From Paenibacillus ihumii (lineage in GTDB: Bacteria; Bacillota; Bacilli; Paenibacillales; Paenibacillaceae): a DNA stretch of 64,000 nt. Shown here piece by piece: positions 7,576 through 15,872 of this stretch (within the stretch, counting starts at the first letter, position 1; each line of letters starts with the position of its first letter). A model generated the notes under the pieces. That model was not told the DNA's origin, made no database searches, and worked only from the letters and a program-made list of their open reading frames with translations. The position numbers were made by a program, and so were the translations under genes. The stretch is from NCBI RefSeq assembly GCF_001403875.1, contig NZ_LN884299.1, positions 1,984,117 through 2,048,116 on the forward strand, written 5' to 3'.

Positions 7576-8991
7576 ATGGTCGTAGGAGACGCTTCTCTTG
7601 ATATTGATACACTGGTAGTCGGTGCAGGTCCCGGCGGTTATGTGGCAGCCATTCGCGCTGCCCAGCTCGGGCAAAAAGTTCTGATCGTCGATAAATCGGA
7701 GCTTGGCGGTGTGTGCTTGAACCGCGGATGTATTCCTTCCAAGGCTTTGATCTCTGCTGCACACCAATATGAGTCTGCGAAGCATGCGGATGCATTCGGT
7801 ATTTCTGTGGAGAACGTAAAAGTGGATTTCTCGAAAACACAGGAGTTCAAAAACAGCGTTGTTAAAAAAATGACTCAAGGCGTCGGCGGCTTGCTGAAAG
7901 GCAACAAAGTCGAGGTATTCAATGGCGAAGTGATGTTCATCAATGAGAACGAAGCTCGCGTATTCAATGATTACGAAGCACCTCGCTACCGTTTCAAGCA
8001 TTGCATCCTGGCAACAGGTTCCCGTCCAATCGAACTTAAGCCATTCCCATTCGGGGGACGCATTCTATCTTCTACTGAAGCTCTGGAGCTTCAAGAAATT
8101 CCGGAAAGCCTGGTCGTAATCGGCGGCGGATACATCGGCGCGGAGCTTGGCCAAATGCTGTCCAAATTCGGTACGAAGGTAACGATCATTGAGGGCATGG
8201 ATACGGTACTGCCTGGCTTTGATAAGGATATGACTCGTCTTGTGGCGAAGAGCATGGAGAAAACAGGCATCGAGATCGTAACGAACGCGAAAGCGGAAAG
8301 TGCAGTTCAAACCGATAAGAACGTTACGGTTAAATATTCCGTTAACGGTGAGAACAAAGAAATTACGGCAGACTACCTGCTTGTTACTGTAGGACGTCGT
8401 CCGAACACGGACGGAGAGCTGGGCCTTGACCTGGCTGGGGTTGAGCTGGACGATCGCGGGCTGGTTAAAGTCGACCATCAAGGACGCACCTCCAATCCGA
8501 AAATCTTCGCAATCGGCGATATTGTCCCTGGCTTGGCGCTTGCTCACAAAGCTTCTTATGAAGGTAAAGTAGCGGCTGAGGCCATTGCAGGACTGCCATC
8601 TGTTGTCGATTACAAAGCGATCCCTTCCGTTGTATTTACGGATCCTGAGTGCTCCAGCGTCGGCTTGACCGAGAAGGATGCGAAGGAAAAGGGCATCAAA
8701 GTGAAATCGGGCAAATTCCCGTTTGCTGCTAACGGACGCGCTACATCTCTGAACCAGCCGGACGGCTTCATGAAGCTTGTCGCTAATGCAGAGAACGATC
8801 TTGTTATCGGCGCACAAATTGTGGGTATAGAAGCATCCAACCTCATTACTGAAATCGCGCTTGCGATTGAAATGGGCGCGACGCTTGAAGATATCTCTCT
8901 GACGATCCACGCTCACCCAACGCTTGGTGAAATCGCGATGGAAGCAGCAGAGGTTGTCGAAGGCAAGCCGATCCACATTATTTCTCGTTAA
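7576..8991 (+). CDS. lpd: Dihydrolipoamide dehydrogenase (E3)
   Basis: Re-oxidises the dihydrolipoyl arm of PdhC with FAD and NAD+. The 471-residue protein shows the N-terminal FAD site VVGAGPGGYVAA, the redox disulfide Cys47/Cys52 in GGVCLNRGCIPSKAL, the NAD-binding GGGYIGAELG, the second FAD motif IFAIGDIV and the active-site HAHPTLGE at the dimer-interface domain. It begins 4 bases after pdhC and is the last gene of the operon, followed by a terminator. Confidence 0.95.
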   Translation: MVVGDASLDIDTLVVGAGPGGYVAAIRAAQLGQKVLIVDKSELGGVCLNRGCIPSKALISAAHQYESAKHADAFGISVENVKVDFSKTQEFKNSVVKKMTQGVGGLLKGNKVEVFNGEVMFINENEARVFNDYEAPRYRFKHCILATGSRPIELKPFPFGGRILSSTEALELQEIPESLVVIGGGYIGAELGQMLSKFGTKVTIIEGMDTVLPGFDKDMTRLVAKSMEKTGIEIVTNAKAESAVQTDKNVTVKYSVNGENKEITADYLLVTVGRRPNTDGELGLDLAGVELDDRGLVKVDHQGRTSNPKIFAIGDIVPGLALAHKASYEGKVAAEAIAGLPSVVDYKAIPSVVFTDPECSSVGLTEKDAKEKGIKVKSGKFPFAANGRATSLNQPDGFMKLVANAENDLVIGAQIVGIEASNLITEIALAIEMGATLEDISLTIHAHPTLGEIAMEAAEVVEGKPIHIISR

Positions 8992-9038
8992 TTACACGTA
9001 ACTCTTAAGAGGTACGCTAACTCCTAAGCATATTTGAT

Positions 9039-9087
9039 GAGCTGTCTCCGCGGGTTGGGATTTAACCTGCGGGCAGCTCTTTTTTTG
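9039..9087 (+). terminator. Terminator of the pdh operon
   Basis: GAGCTGTCTCCGCGGGTT pairs imperfectly with AACCTGCGGGCAGCTC across a 7-base loop, followed by seven T residues. Confidence 0.8.
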
Positions 9088-9162
9088 TTGGAATGCATGA
9101 AGCATCGGCACCCTAATACGATGTACAATAGTTTTAACATTTATAAACATACAGGAGAGATT

Positions 9163-9351
9163 GGAGAGGGTTAGGAGCGCGTACTAACAGGGTTCCATGT
9201 GCTACATGATGGAGAAGGTTGGGAACATGTACTAACTGGAATCCATGCGCTACATGATGGAGAGGTTGTGTACGGTAGTAACTAGATTACGAATACAAAT
9301 GATGGGGACGGTTGTATAGACGTGCTAACTGGATTCCATGTATTTAAATGA
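9163..9351. repeat. Four degenerate tandem repeats of about 48 bp
   Basis: Four head-to-tail units at 9163-9210, 9211-9258, 9259-9303 and 9304-9351 (48, 48, 45 and 48 bases). Each begins GG(A/G)GA, has a GTACTAACTGGATTCCATG-like middle and ends near CATGAT or AATGA. Units 1 and 2 are the closest pair; unit 3 is the most diverged. The lengths are not spacer-separated, so this is not CRISPR, and no long reading frame crosses them. Confidence 0.75.
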
Positions 9352-9509
9352 AGTTGCTAAATAGGAAATGTAATATTAATTGTAATTGGTGTAGTTAAAT
9401 TGAGATTTTAGGATGATACGGCTCATAGGGAGAGTATTATATACATGAAATACAGCTATTTTCTCAAGAATGCCCGGATCAATGAAAATAAGGTCATAAA
9501 CTCCAATTA

Positions 9510-9583
9510 AACTCATCAACTCATCAACTCATCAACTCACCAACCCCACCAACCCCACCAACCCCACCAACCCCACCAACCCC
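9510..9583. repeat. Compound short tandem repeat (8-mer then 9-mer)
   Basis: Three copies of AACTCATC and one AACTCACC (9510-9541) run directly into four copies of AACCCCACC plus a partial fifth (9542-9583), then a poly-A tract. One strand is almost free of G across the whole block. Confidence 0.85.
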
Positions 9584-9857
9584 AAAAAATGTTTATCACT
9601 ATAGCTGCTGAAATTTACCTGTATTATGGTTGCTGTAGGAATTACCTGCTGTTGATTACAACTTTGGGTTGGGCATCATCAAGTGCTGAACTGCTAAATA
9701 GATCTTTTGTCATTATCTTAATAAAAGCCTAGATAATCTACAAAAGAATTACAAAAAATATACCAAGAGCTGCTAGGTTAATGGTAAGATGTAACTATAG
9801 TTTATAGAGCTTGCACATAGATTTGAAATCGCTTGCGAAATTAGGGAGGGTGGAAGG

Positions 9858-10697
9858 ATGCAGTATAAGGATAAGGCCAGATCCTTAGCTGTGGCAGCTT
9901 TGCTGCTGGTAGGCATAACGGTAACCCCTCCGGTGGAAGCGGATCACCCGCTAATCGTAACGCTGAATGGACAGGAGCTAAAGTCCCGGTTTGAGGTAAA
10001 TGACGGCGAAGTTTATGCTCCGCTTCTTCCTCTAGCCGCAGAGCTAGGCTATACTGCGAATTGGAATGAGCAAGACCATAGAATAGATATTCTTACCGAT
10101 TCTGCGACAACCAACAGGAATCAGCTAGAAGCTAAGATAACCAAGCAGCAGGTAGCCGATTGGATTATCGAGCAGGGCGAAGAAGACCGTTATTATGTAG
10201 AGGGCTTGTCCTTCGAGCTGGTCGATTTGGACGACGATGGGGATGCAGAAATCGTAGCTGCGATTGACGGTGGCGCGAATATAGGGAATTATTTTATTTT
10301 TAAAAGAGCTGCAGATGGCCATTATCAACTAATTTTCGAAACCAGCTGGAAGGTGGACTCTTTAAAGCTGGGTGAACCTGTCCAAGTCGAGGGCAAGCGG
10401 TTATACGCGACGGTTGAGCGAACCGGCGGGACTGGACTGGACGTTGAAATAGCCCATCTTTGGTATCTCGAGCAGGGACAGGTGGTTGAAGCCTGGACAG
10501 GAATCGTGAAGAAAATGAACGCGATGCTGGCGGGCTCTTATTCGCTTGTTGTAGGAAGCTACCGCGTTGAAGACAACGTACTCTATGCTTGGAAGACGTT
10601 GAGTTTGCTTGAAGATGACGCAGAGACCGTTCGAGGAACGCCAGTTACTACGATGACTACATTTACGTTCGATGGGAGTTTTTTTAAAGAGAAATAA
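9858..10697 (+). CDS. Secreted protein with copper-amine-oxidase-N-like stalk domain and acidic VCBS-like motif
   Basis: A 279-residue protein of unknown role. Residues 1-28 form a signal peptide (hydrophobic run AVAALLLVGITV). Residues about 32-80 (IVTLNGQELKSRFEVNDGEVYAPLLPLAAELGY) look like the copper amine oxidase N-terminal or stalk-type domain common in Paenibacillus secreted proteins. It is followed by a stretch with VDLDDDGDAEIVAAIDGG, a calcium-loop-like FG-GAP/VCBS motif. It is probably a wall- or surface-located binding protein. The ATG follows GGGAGGGTGGAAGG. Monocistronic, with its own terminator. Confidence 0.7.
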   Translation: MQYKDKARSLAVAALLLVGITVTPPVEADHPLIVTLNGQELKSRFEVNDGEVYAPLLPLAAELGYTANWNEQDHRIDILTDSATTNRNQLEAKITKQQVADWIIEQGEEDRYYVEGLSFELVDLDDDGDAEIVAAIDGGANIGNYFIFKRAADGHYQLIFETSWKVDSLKLGEPVQVEGKRLYATVERTGGTGLDVEIAHLWYLEQGQVVEAWTGIVKKMNAMLAGSYSLVVGSYRVEDNVLYAWKTLSLLEDDAETVRGTPVTTMTTFTFDGSFFKEK

Positions 10698-10719
10698 CCT
10701 TCAAAAGACAGCAAGAAAG

Positions 10720-10747
10720 AAGAGTGCGGGAGACGCGCTCTTTTTTT
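10720..10747 (+). terminator. Terminator after the stalk-domain protein
   Basis: AGAGTGCG and CGCGCTCT pair across a short loop and run into seven T residues. Confidence 0.75.
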
Positions 10748-10785
10748 GGTGGGAGCTCATTTATACCTAATCTGTATCTTTCTAA

Positions 10786-10814
10786 TTGACATTTTCATTC
10801 AACGCCTCTATCAT
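10786..10814 (+). promoter_or_regulatory. SigA-type promoter of the GntR/SBP fusion regulator
   Basis: TTGACA (10786-10791) and TATCAT (10809-10814) are separated by 17 bases. The shared operator-like element starts 8 bases after the -10. Confidence 0.7.
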
Positions 10815-10822
10815 TGAATGTA

Positions 10823-10842
10823 AACCAGATATATACTAGGTT
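10823..10842. promoter_or_regulatory. Candidate autoregulatory operator of the fusion regulator
   Basis: AACCAGATATATACTAGGTT, an imperfect palindrome with AACC/GGTT ends, overlaps the expected transcription start. Its first 14 bases recur exactly at 12398-12411 in the same position of the sugar ABC promoter. Confidence 0.6.
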
Positions 10843-10877
10843 ATGTCCTTTTGTCACGCTGTTGAGGAGGAAATAGG

Positions 10878-12254
10878 ATGGGTCAAAAACCAAGCCGTTC
10901 AACATTTAGACAGAGACTGGATGAAATGGTGTCTGTGTTACGGGAAGAAATTGTAACGGGCAAGCGTGAGGTCGGAGAATATCTGCCATCTGAGGTGGCA
11001 TTAGGTGAGCAGTTTAATTTGAGCAAGAATTCTGTTCGCAAAGGGCTGGAGAGGCTTGTCTCCGAAAATTTGATTATTAAAGTGCCCCGTATCGGCAATC
11101 AGGTGGCCAGGCCTGAGCAGGAGGGACGCACGACGATAAGATTCGGATACTACAAATCAGTCATAGAGGAAGCAGCGTTGGATGAGCTGTTAGCGGAGTT
11201 TGAAAAGGAACATCCGCATATTCGCGTGCAGCTTATTCCGCTTCCATACGATAATTACGGTGAGACCATATCCGAATATATGGAACGGGAGCTGCTCGAT
11301 GCTGCAACCGTAAATAATAATGATTTTCAGTCATTTCTTGGTTTAGGCCATAGCGATTTACTGGAGCCGCTGGGGGATAAACCGGAGCTGTATCCATTTC
11401 TGTCGGATGCTTTTCGGCATGGAGAAAGGCTTCTTGGCCATCCGCTTATCTTCTCGCCGGTTGTCCTATGTTATAATCGGGATCATTTCAAGAATAGTGC
11501 CATGGCTGAGCCGGACAGCAGCTGGAAATGGAATGATTTGATCCGGGTTGCAGAGGAGCTGACGGACGATAACCATTATGGCTTCTACTATCATCTGCTG
11601 TCCAACAACCGTTGGCCGATCTTTATGCTGCAAAGCGGGATGAAGCTGGAGCGTAACGAGGCGGGAAAGGTGCGGCTTTACAGGACCAAGCTCATGGACG
11701 GGATGCGCGTATGCCGGGATATGATCGCCAGGAAGGATATTCTGCCGAGCTATATGTCCGAATGCGACCACGACGCCGAAGAACTATTCCAGCAAGGCAA
11801 GGTATCGATGATCATGGCCACTTATTTCAGCTTGAACTACTTAAGAAACTCCGAATTTGAATATGACGTGGCCCCGCTGCCTTATTTGGAGCACGCAACT
11901 ACCCTTCTGCTTGCGATCGGTGTGATGATAAACCGGAAATCCAAGTGCAAGGAAGCCGCTAGGACGTTTCTTGATTTCTTGCTGTCTTATAAATCGCAGC
12001 TGCTCATCCGGCAGCGTACGCTGAGCATTCCCGCCCATAAGCAGGCTGCGGAATGGACGGGCAGCGATTCGATGAATAGGCCGAGCCGGTTCTTTATGTA
12101 TCGGGAAATCATCCCTTCCTTTAGGTACATTTCCGAGCTGAATATCAAGCCGCATCAGATAGATGTGATTCGCAATGAAATGAAGCTGTATTGGTCGGGC
12201 ATGGAGGACGAACAAGCTGTTTGTTCTCGTCTAGAGCAGCTATTGAGCGAATAA
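10878..12254 (+). CDS. GntR-type HTH regulator fused to an extracellular-type solute-binding protein domain
   Basis: A 458-residue fusion. Residues about 8-78 are a GntR winged helix (LREEIVTGKREVGEYLPSEV, then LSKNSVRKGLERLVSENLI). Residues about 85-458 have the fold of a family-1 sugar-binding protein of ABC importers (TIRFGYYKSVIEEAALDELLAEFEKEHPHI through VSMIMATYFSLNY and VGVMINRKSK-type segments). There is no signal peptide or lipobox, so the binding domain is cytoplasmic and most likely senses the imported ligand. The gene has its own promoter and terminator and lies just before the sugar ABC genes. The shared promoter element suggests it represses both itself and the importer. It starts at an ATG after GAGGAGG. 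Confidence 0.85.
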   Translation: MGQKPSRSTFRQRLDEMVSVLREEIVTGKREVGEYLPSEVALGEQFNLSKNSVRKGLERLVSENLIIKVPRIGNQVARPEQEGRTTIRFGYYKSVIEEAALDELLAEFEKEHPHIRVQLIPLPYDNYGETISEYMERELLDAATVNNNDFQSFLGLGHSDLLEPLGDKPELYPFLSDAFRHGERLLGHPLIFSPVVLCYNRDHFKNSAMAEPDSSWKWNDLIRVAEELTDDNHYGFYYHLLSNNRWPIFMLQSGMKLERNEAGKVRLYRTKLMDGMRVCRDMIARKDILPSYMSECDHDAEELFQQGKVSMIMATYFSLNYLRNSEFEYDVAPLPYLEHATTLLLAIGVMINRKSKCKEAARTFLDFLLSYKSQLLIRQRTLSIPAHKQAAEWTGSDSMNRPSRFFMYREIIPSFRYISELNIKPHQIDVIRNEMKLYWSGMEDEQAVCSRLEQLLSE

Positions 12255-12274
12255 AAAATGGGCTGAGCCCATGT

Positions 12275-12314
12275 TAAAAAGCAGCTTATCCCTAGGGGAC
12301 AAGCTGCTTTTTTG
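12275..12314 (+). terminator. Terminator after the fusion regulator
   Basis: AAAAAGCAGCTT and AAGCTGCTTTTTT form a long stem with a T-run. A smaller palindrome (ATGGGCTGAGCCCAT) precedes it. Confidence 0.8.
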
Positions 12315-12359
12315 ACGGCTTTTGGGCTGTCTTTAATATGACGAAAAATCAATGGCTGA

Positions 12360-12388
12360 TTGACAGCGTTTACAAATCGCTTTAAAAT
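12360..12388 (+). promoter_or_regulatory. SigA-type promoter of the sugar ABC operon
   Basis: TTGACA (12360-12365) and TAAAAT (12383-12388) are 17 bases apart, the same layout as the promoter of the fusion regulator. The leader to the first gene is about 180 bases and AT-rich, with no clear riboswitch. Confidence 0.7.
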
Positions 12389-12397
12389 CAGTTTAAG

Positions 12398-12414
12398 AAC
12401 CAGATATATACCAG
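12398..12414. promoter_or_regulatory. Candidate operator of the sugar ABC operon
   Basis: AACCAGATATATACCAG starts 9 bases after the -10. It shares its first 14 bases, and its position, with the element at 10823. Confidence 0.6.
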
Positions 12415-12577
12415 AGAGAAGCGATTCAAGGTGTTTTTACCGAAAATGATCGATGATAACGCAAAAGGTGGTGGGATTTTATAGAAAGACAACGAAAAAC
12501 CGAAGCTGCAGCTTGTTGGTACTTAACTAGTATATTAATGCAGTTATCAAGATGTTAAGAAGGGATGGTCAACCTAC

Positions 12578-13897
12578 ATGACAAAAAAGACAAGCGCATT
12601 ATTACTAACGGTGATGTTCCTATTCTCTGTACTGCTTGCCGGATGCGGCGGGAAAGACTCCGCGCCGCCTGCACCGGCACCGGGCGATACGAACAGTTCC
12701 AATGCTTCCAGCGATGGGAATCAGAGCGCGAAGAAGCTGTCAGGCAATATTACCGTTTGGGTGCATCCTTATGTCGGAGATGAGCTGAAGGACGAAATGA
12801 ATGTTGTCTGGGATCAGATCGTCAGCTCCTACAATAGCAAATACCCGGACGTAAAGGTCAAGATAGAAGAAATTCCATGGAAGAACCGGGAGCAGAAAAT
12901 TCTGACCGCTCTCGCAGCCAATAATGGCCCGGATGTGTTCTATCAGCTCCCGGACCAGATTCCGCAGTTTGCCACCAAAAATGTACTTGAGCCTCTTGAT
13001 AGCTATATGGACGACAACAATATGGAGGATTTCAACCAGGGCGCGCTGGCTGCCGGAATCTACGAGAATAATTTATATGCGTTGCCGATCCTGCAAGAAG
13101 CCCAGACGCTCATTTACAATACGGACATTATTCAGGCGATCGGCGAGGATCCGGCCAAGCTTCCTGCCACCTGGGATGAATTCAACGTTTGGGCTGAAAA
13201 AGCGGTTGCTCAAGGATTTTTTGCCCGCGATTTTCCGGGAGGAATAGCCTGCTGTAACTCCACCTTGTACCCGATGCTTTGGCAGCAGGGCGGAGATGTG
13301 ATTGACAGCGGCGGCAAAGTGATCATTAACAATGACAAAGGCGTGGCCACCTTCCAGATGATCAAGGACATGTATGATAACGGTTGGATTCCGAAGGATT
13401 CCATCTCCAATCAGGATCAGTTCCCGGAATTTTTATCCGGCAAGATGCTCGCCATTTGGGGATCCGGCTATTCGCTCGGCATTTTGAAGGAAGAGGGTAA
13501 GAACTTCGTGCTTGGAAGTCCGCTTAGGGGACAGGAGGAATCCAGCTTTGGAACCGTAGGACTGTTCGCGGTACCTTCCAACAGCAAGAATAAGGAAGCA
13601 GCCGTAGAATTCATTAAAGAATTGACCAACACGGAATCACAAAAGCTTTTCAATCAGTTGACCAAGTATATCCCGGCTAGACAATCCGCGGCTGGCATCT
13701 ACGATGGCGATGAGGAAATGCAGAAATTTATCGAAGTGGCCGCCGTGTCCAGACCGGGTGTCATGAGTCCGGTAGCAAGAACGATTATGCCAAAAATCCA
13801 AGCTGAAATTTCAGCCATGCTTGAAGGCAGCAAAACGCCGCAAACAGCTGCCGATGATGCAGCCAAAGCCATTGAAGAAGAGTTGAATAAACGTTAG
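12578..13897 (+). CDS. Sugar ABC transporter substrate-binding lipoprotein
   Basis: A 439-residue lipoprotein that captures the sugar at the cell surface. The signal peptide ends in a lipobox LAGC with Cys23, followed by an Ala/Pro/Ser/Asn-rich linker to about residue 52. The family-1 binding fold follows (NITVWVHPYVG, PDVKVKIEEIPW, GPDVFYQLPDQ, LYALPILQEAQTLIYNTDI, WDEFNVWAEKA). Homologues bind maltodextrins, glycerol phosphate or other oligosaccharides; the ligand here is unknown. First gene of the operon, 69 bases before the first permease. No ATPase gene is present, so it presumably shares a general MsmX-type ATPase encoded elsewhere. Confidence 0.92.
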   Translation: MTKKTSALLLTVMFLFSVLLAGCGGKDSAPPAPAPGDTNSSNASSDGNQSAKKLSGNITVWVHPYVGDELKDEMNVVWDQIVSSYNSKYPDVKVKIEEIPWKNREQKILTALAANNGPDVFYQLPDQIPQFATKNVLEPLDSYMDDNNMEDFNQGALAAGIYENNLYALPILQEAQTLIYNTDIIQAIGEDPAKLPATWDEFNVWAEKAVAQGFFARDFPGGIACCNSTLYPMLWQQGGDVIDSGGKVIINNDKGVATFQMIKDMYDNGWIPKDSISNQDQFPEFLSGKMLAIWGSGYSLGILKEEGKNFVLGSPLRGQEESSFGTVGLFAVPSNSKNKEAAVEFIKELTNTESQKLFNQLTKYIPARQSAAGIYDGDEEMQKFIEVAAVSRPGVMSPVARTIMPKIQAEISAMLEGSKTPQTAADDAAKAIEEELNKR

Positions 13898-13966
13898 ATT
13901 CTAGGCGGGATTCATCCAGGGCAGAAGCCGGGTGAATCCTGCCACTACCAAACTAGAGAACCGTAG

Positions 13967-14929
13967 GTGATTAAGCTGAATAACACGAAACGTCCAAATG
14001 TTGGCGTAGGGCAGGCGATTTCCGGGCAGCCGGGAGCATCGCCGGGGGAGAAGCTCATGGCGCAGCTGAAGCGAAACGGTATTATATATGTCTTTTTAAT
14101 CCCGATATTGATTCACTTCATAATTTTTCAGGTCATTCCGCTGGGATTCAGTCTTGTATTGACCTTCATGGACTGGCCCGTTATTGGAACGCCGACTTAT
14201 ATCGGCCTTGAGAATTGGCAGAATTTCTTCACGGATAAAATTGCTTGGAAATCAATATGGAATACGGTTCTGTTTTCCGTTTATTATATTATCCCGGCGA
14301 TGGCTGTCGGGCTAGGCTTGGCTTTATTAGTCAACTCCCAGGTCAAGGGTACGAATTTCTTCAAAGCGGTGTATTTCCTGCCGGTCGTTACCTCCTTCGT
14401 CATCATTTCCGGGATTTGGGCCTGGATGTTCAAGGGTACGGATTACGGCATTATCAACTATGTGCTGAGCTGGTTCGGCATCGATACCCAGCTGTTCTTC
14501 TCCAATTCCAAGCAGGCGCTCTTACTGCTCGCCGGACTGAGTGTGTTCAAGGTTTGCGGCAGCAATATGGTTTATTATTTCGCCGGGCTGAAATCGATCC
14601 CTAAGCATCTGTATGAAGCAGCGCGAATCGACGGGGCATCGTCATGGCGAATATTTTGGAAGGTCACCTTCCCATTGCTGCTCCCGATCCATTTCTATGT
14701 CGGGATCATGACGACGATCGGCTCCTTCCAGGTGTTTGATTCCGCCTTCCTGATTACCGGCGGCGGACCGAATTACGCGACGACAACGATCGTTTATTAC
14801 TTGTATGAAGAGGGTTTTACGGGTCTCAGATTCGGTTATGCCAGCGTTCTGGCCTATATGCTGTTCTTTATCATCTTTGCGATTTCGCTCGTACAGCGTA
14901 AATATCTTGGCAAAGAAGTGACCTATTAG
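13967..14929 (+). CDS. Sugar ABC transporter permease (MalF type)
   Basis: A 320-residue inner-membrane protein with six predicted membrane helices, beginning IIYVFLIPILIHFIIF. The cytoplasmic ATPase-contact loop EAARIDGASSWRIFWKVTFPLLLP is the conserved EAA motif. It pairs with the next gene to form the channel. The long form starts with a GTG that has a poor ribosome site. An ATG at 14057 follows GGGGGAG at good spacing and would give 290 residues, the usual family length. The 30 extra residues read as plausible coding sequence, so the start is uncertain. Confidence 0.88.
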   Translation: MIKLNNTKRPNVGVGQAISGQPGASPGEKLMAQLKRNGIIYVFLIPILIHFIIFQVIPLGFSLVLTFMDWPVIGTPTYIGLENWQNFFTDKIAWKSIWNTVLFSVYYIIPAMAVGLGLALLVNSQVKGTNFFKAVYFLPVVTSFVIISGIWAWMFKGTDYGIINYVLSWFGIDTQLFFSNSKQALLLLAGLSVFKVCGSNMVYYFAGLKSIPKHLYEAARIDGASSWRIFWKVTFPLLLPIHFYVGIMTTIGSFQVFDSAFLITGGGPNYATTTIVYYLYEEGFTGLRFGYASVLAYMLFFIIFAISLVQRKYLGKEVTY

Positions 14930-14953
14930 GTTGAGAGAGAGGGGTTTTAGGAC

Positions 14954-15775
14954 TTGTCAATATCACTTCAAAAGCGGATTGTGCTGTATATTTTGCTGAT
15001 CGCCTTTGCGATTATTCTGTTCTTCCCGTTTGCGATGATGATTCTTGGCTCCCTGCAAAAGGTGGAGAGAGCCACCTCGGATCCGTTATTCTGGATACCT
15101 ACGGACCCGACGCTGTACAACTTTGATCGGATCCTCGGCCGCAGCGAATTTGTGTCCTGGATCAAGAACTCGCTTGTGCTTACGATTATTCCCGTCATTT
15201 CACAAATTTTTCTGTGCGGGGTGCTCGGTTATATATTCGGCAAGAAGAAGTTTCCCGGCCAGGAGATCATATTTTGGACGATGATGGCTGTGGTCATGGT
15301 GCCCAGTCAGCTGCTCATTATTCCTAAATATATCATGTTCAGCAAGATGGGCTGGATTAACACGTATGCAGCCATTATTGTTCCGGAGCTATGGACGATT
15401 ATGGGCGTCTTTCTCGTAAGGCAGTTCATGATGTCGATTCCTAAGGAAATGGAGGAGGCGGCCTACATGGATGGCGCCAACGACTTCACGATATTCTTCC
15501 GAATTATGCTGCCGCTGGCCAAACCAGCGATAGCGACGGTAGGAACCTTCGGATTCATCGCGTGCTGGAATGATTTGTTCACGCCGCTCATCTTCATGAC
15601 CTCCGAGAGCATGTACCCCATTACGGTAGGGTTGGCCTCCATACTGACGAAGGAAGGAAATTTCGGAATTGAAATGGCGGGTTCGGCCATCTCCTTTATC
15701 CCTACATTCCTGATCTTTATTTTCTTCCAGCGATATTTCACCGATGGCATCGCGATGTCAGGGATCAAGTCGTAG
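14954..15775 (+). CDS. Sugar ABC transporter permease (MalG type)
   Basis: A 273-residue membrane protein with six predicted helices. The EAA loop reads EEAAYMDGANDFTIFFRIMLPLAKPA, and the C-terminal GIAMSGIKS is the standard MalG-type ending. It starts at TTG (MSISLQKRI) after GAGAGAGGGG, 24 bases past the first permease. It is followed about 100 bases later by the dehydrogenase gene, without an obvious terminator, so the operon probably continues. Confidence 0.92.
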   Translation: MSISLQKRIVLYILLIAFAIILFFPFAMMILGSLQKVERATSDPLFWIPTDPTLYNFDRILGRSEFVSWIKNSLVLTIIPVISQIFLCGVLGYIFGKKKFPGQEIIFWTMMAVVMVPSQLLIIPKYIMFSKMGWINTYAAIIVPELWTIMGVFLVRQFMMSIPKEMEEAAYMDGANDFTIFFRIMLPLAKPAIATVGTFGFIACWNDLFTPLIFMTSESMYPITVGLASILTKEGNFGIEMAGSAISFIPTFLIFIFFQRYFTDGIAMSGIKS

Positions 15776-15872
15776 CATCACGCTCGGGAGCAGCACGCTC
15801 TGAACCAGCATGATCAGAATCAGGAGCAGTACGCATAGATAAAAAACAGCGAATGGAAGGGAGATTCAACAG

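Larger units (their letters stand above)
8992..9857. other. Gene-free 866-base stretch between the pdh operon and the stalk-domain protein
   Basis: It holds the pdh terminator, the two repeat blocks listed separately and AT-rich sequence. I see no reading frame with a ribosome site and no recognisable RNA gene. Possible -10 hexamers occur at 9440-9450 and near 9800, without convincing -35 partners. Confidence 0.7.

Noticed and set aside
8065..8976. 303-codon open frame on the minus strand
   Set aside because: Antisense to lpd, with no recognisable domain.
9163..9583. CRISPR-like array
   Set aside because: The 48-bp units are contiguous with no unique spacers, the 8/9-mers are a microsatellite, and no cas genes are near.
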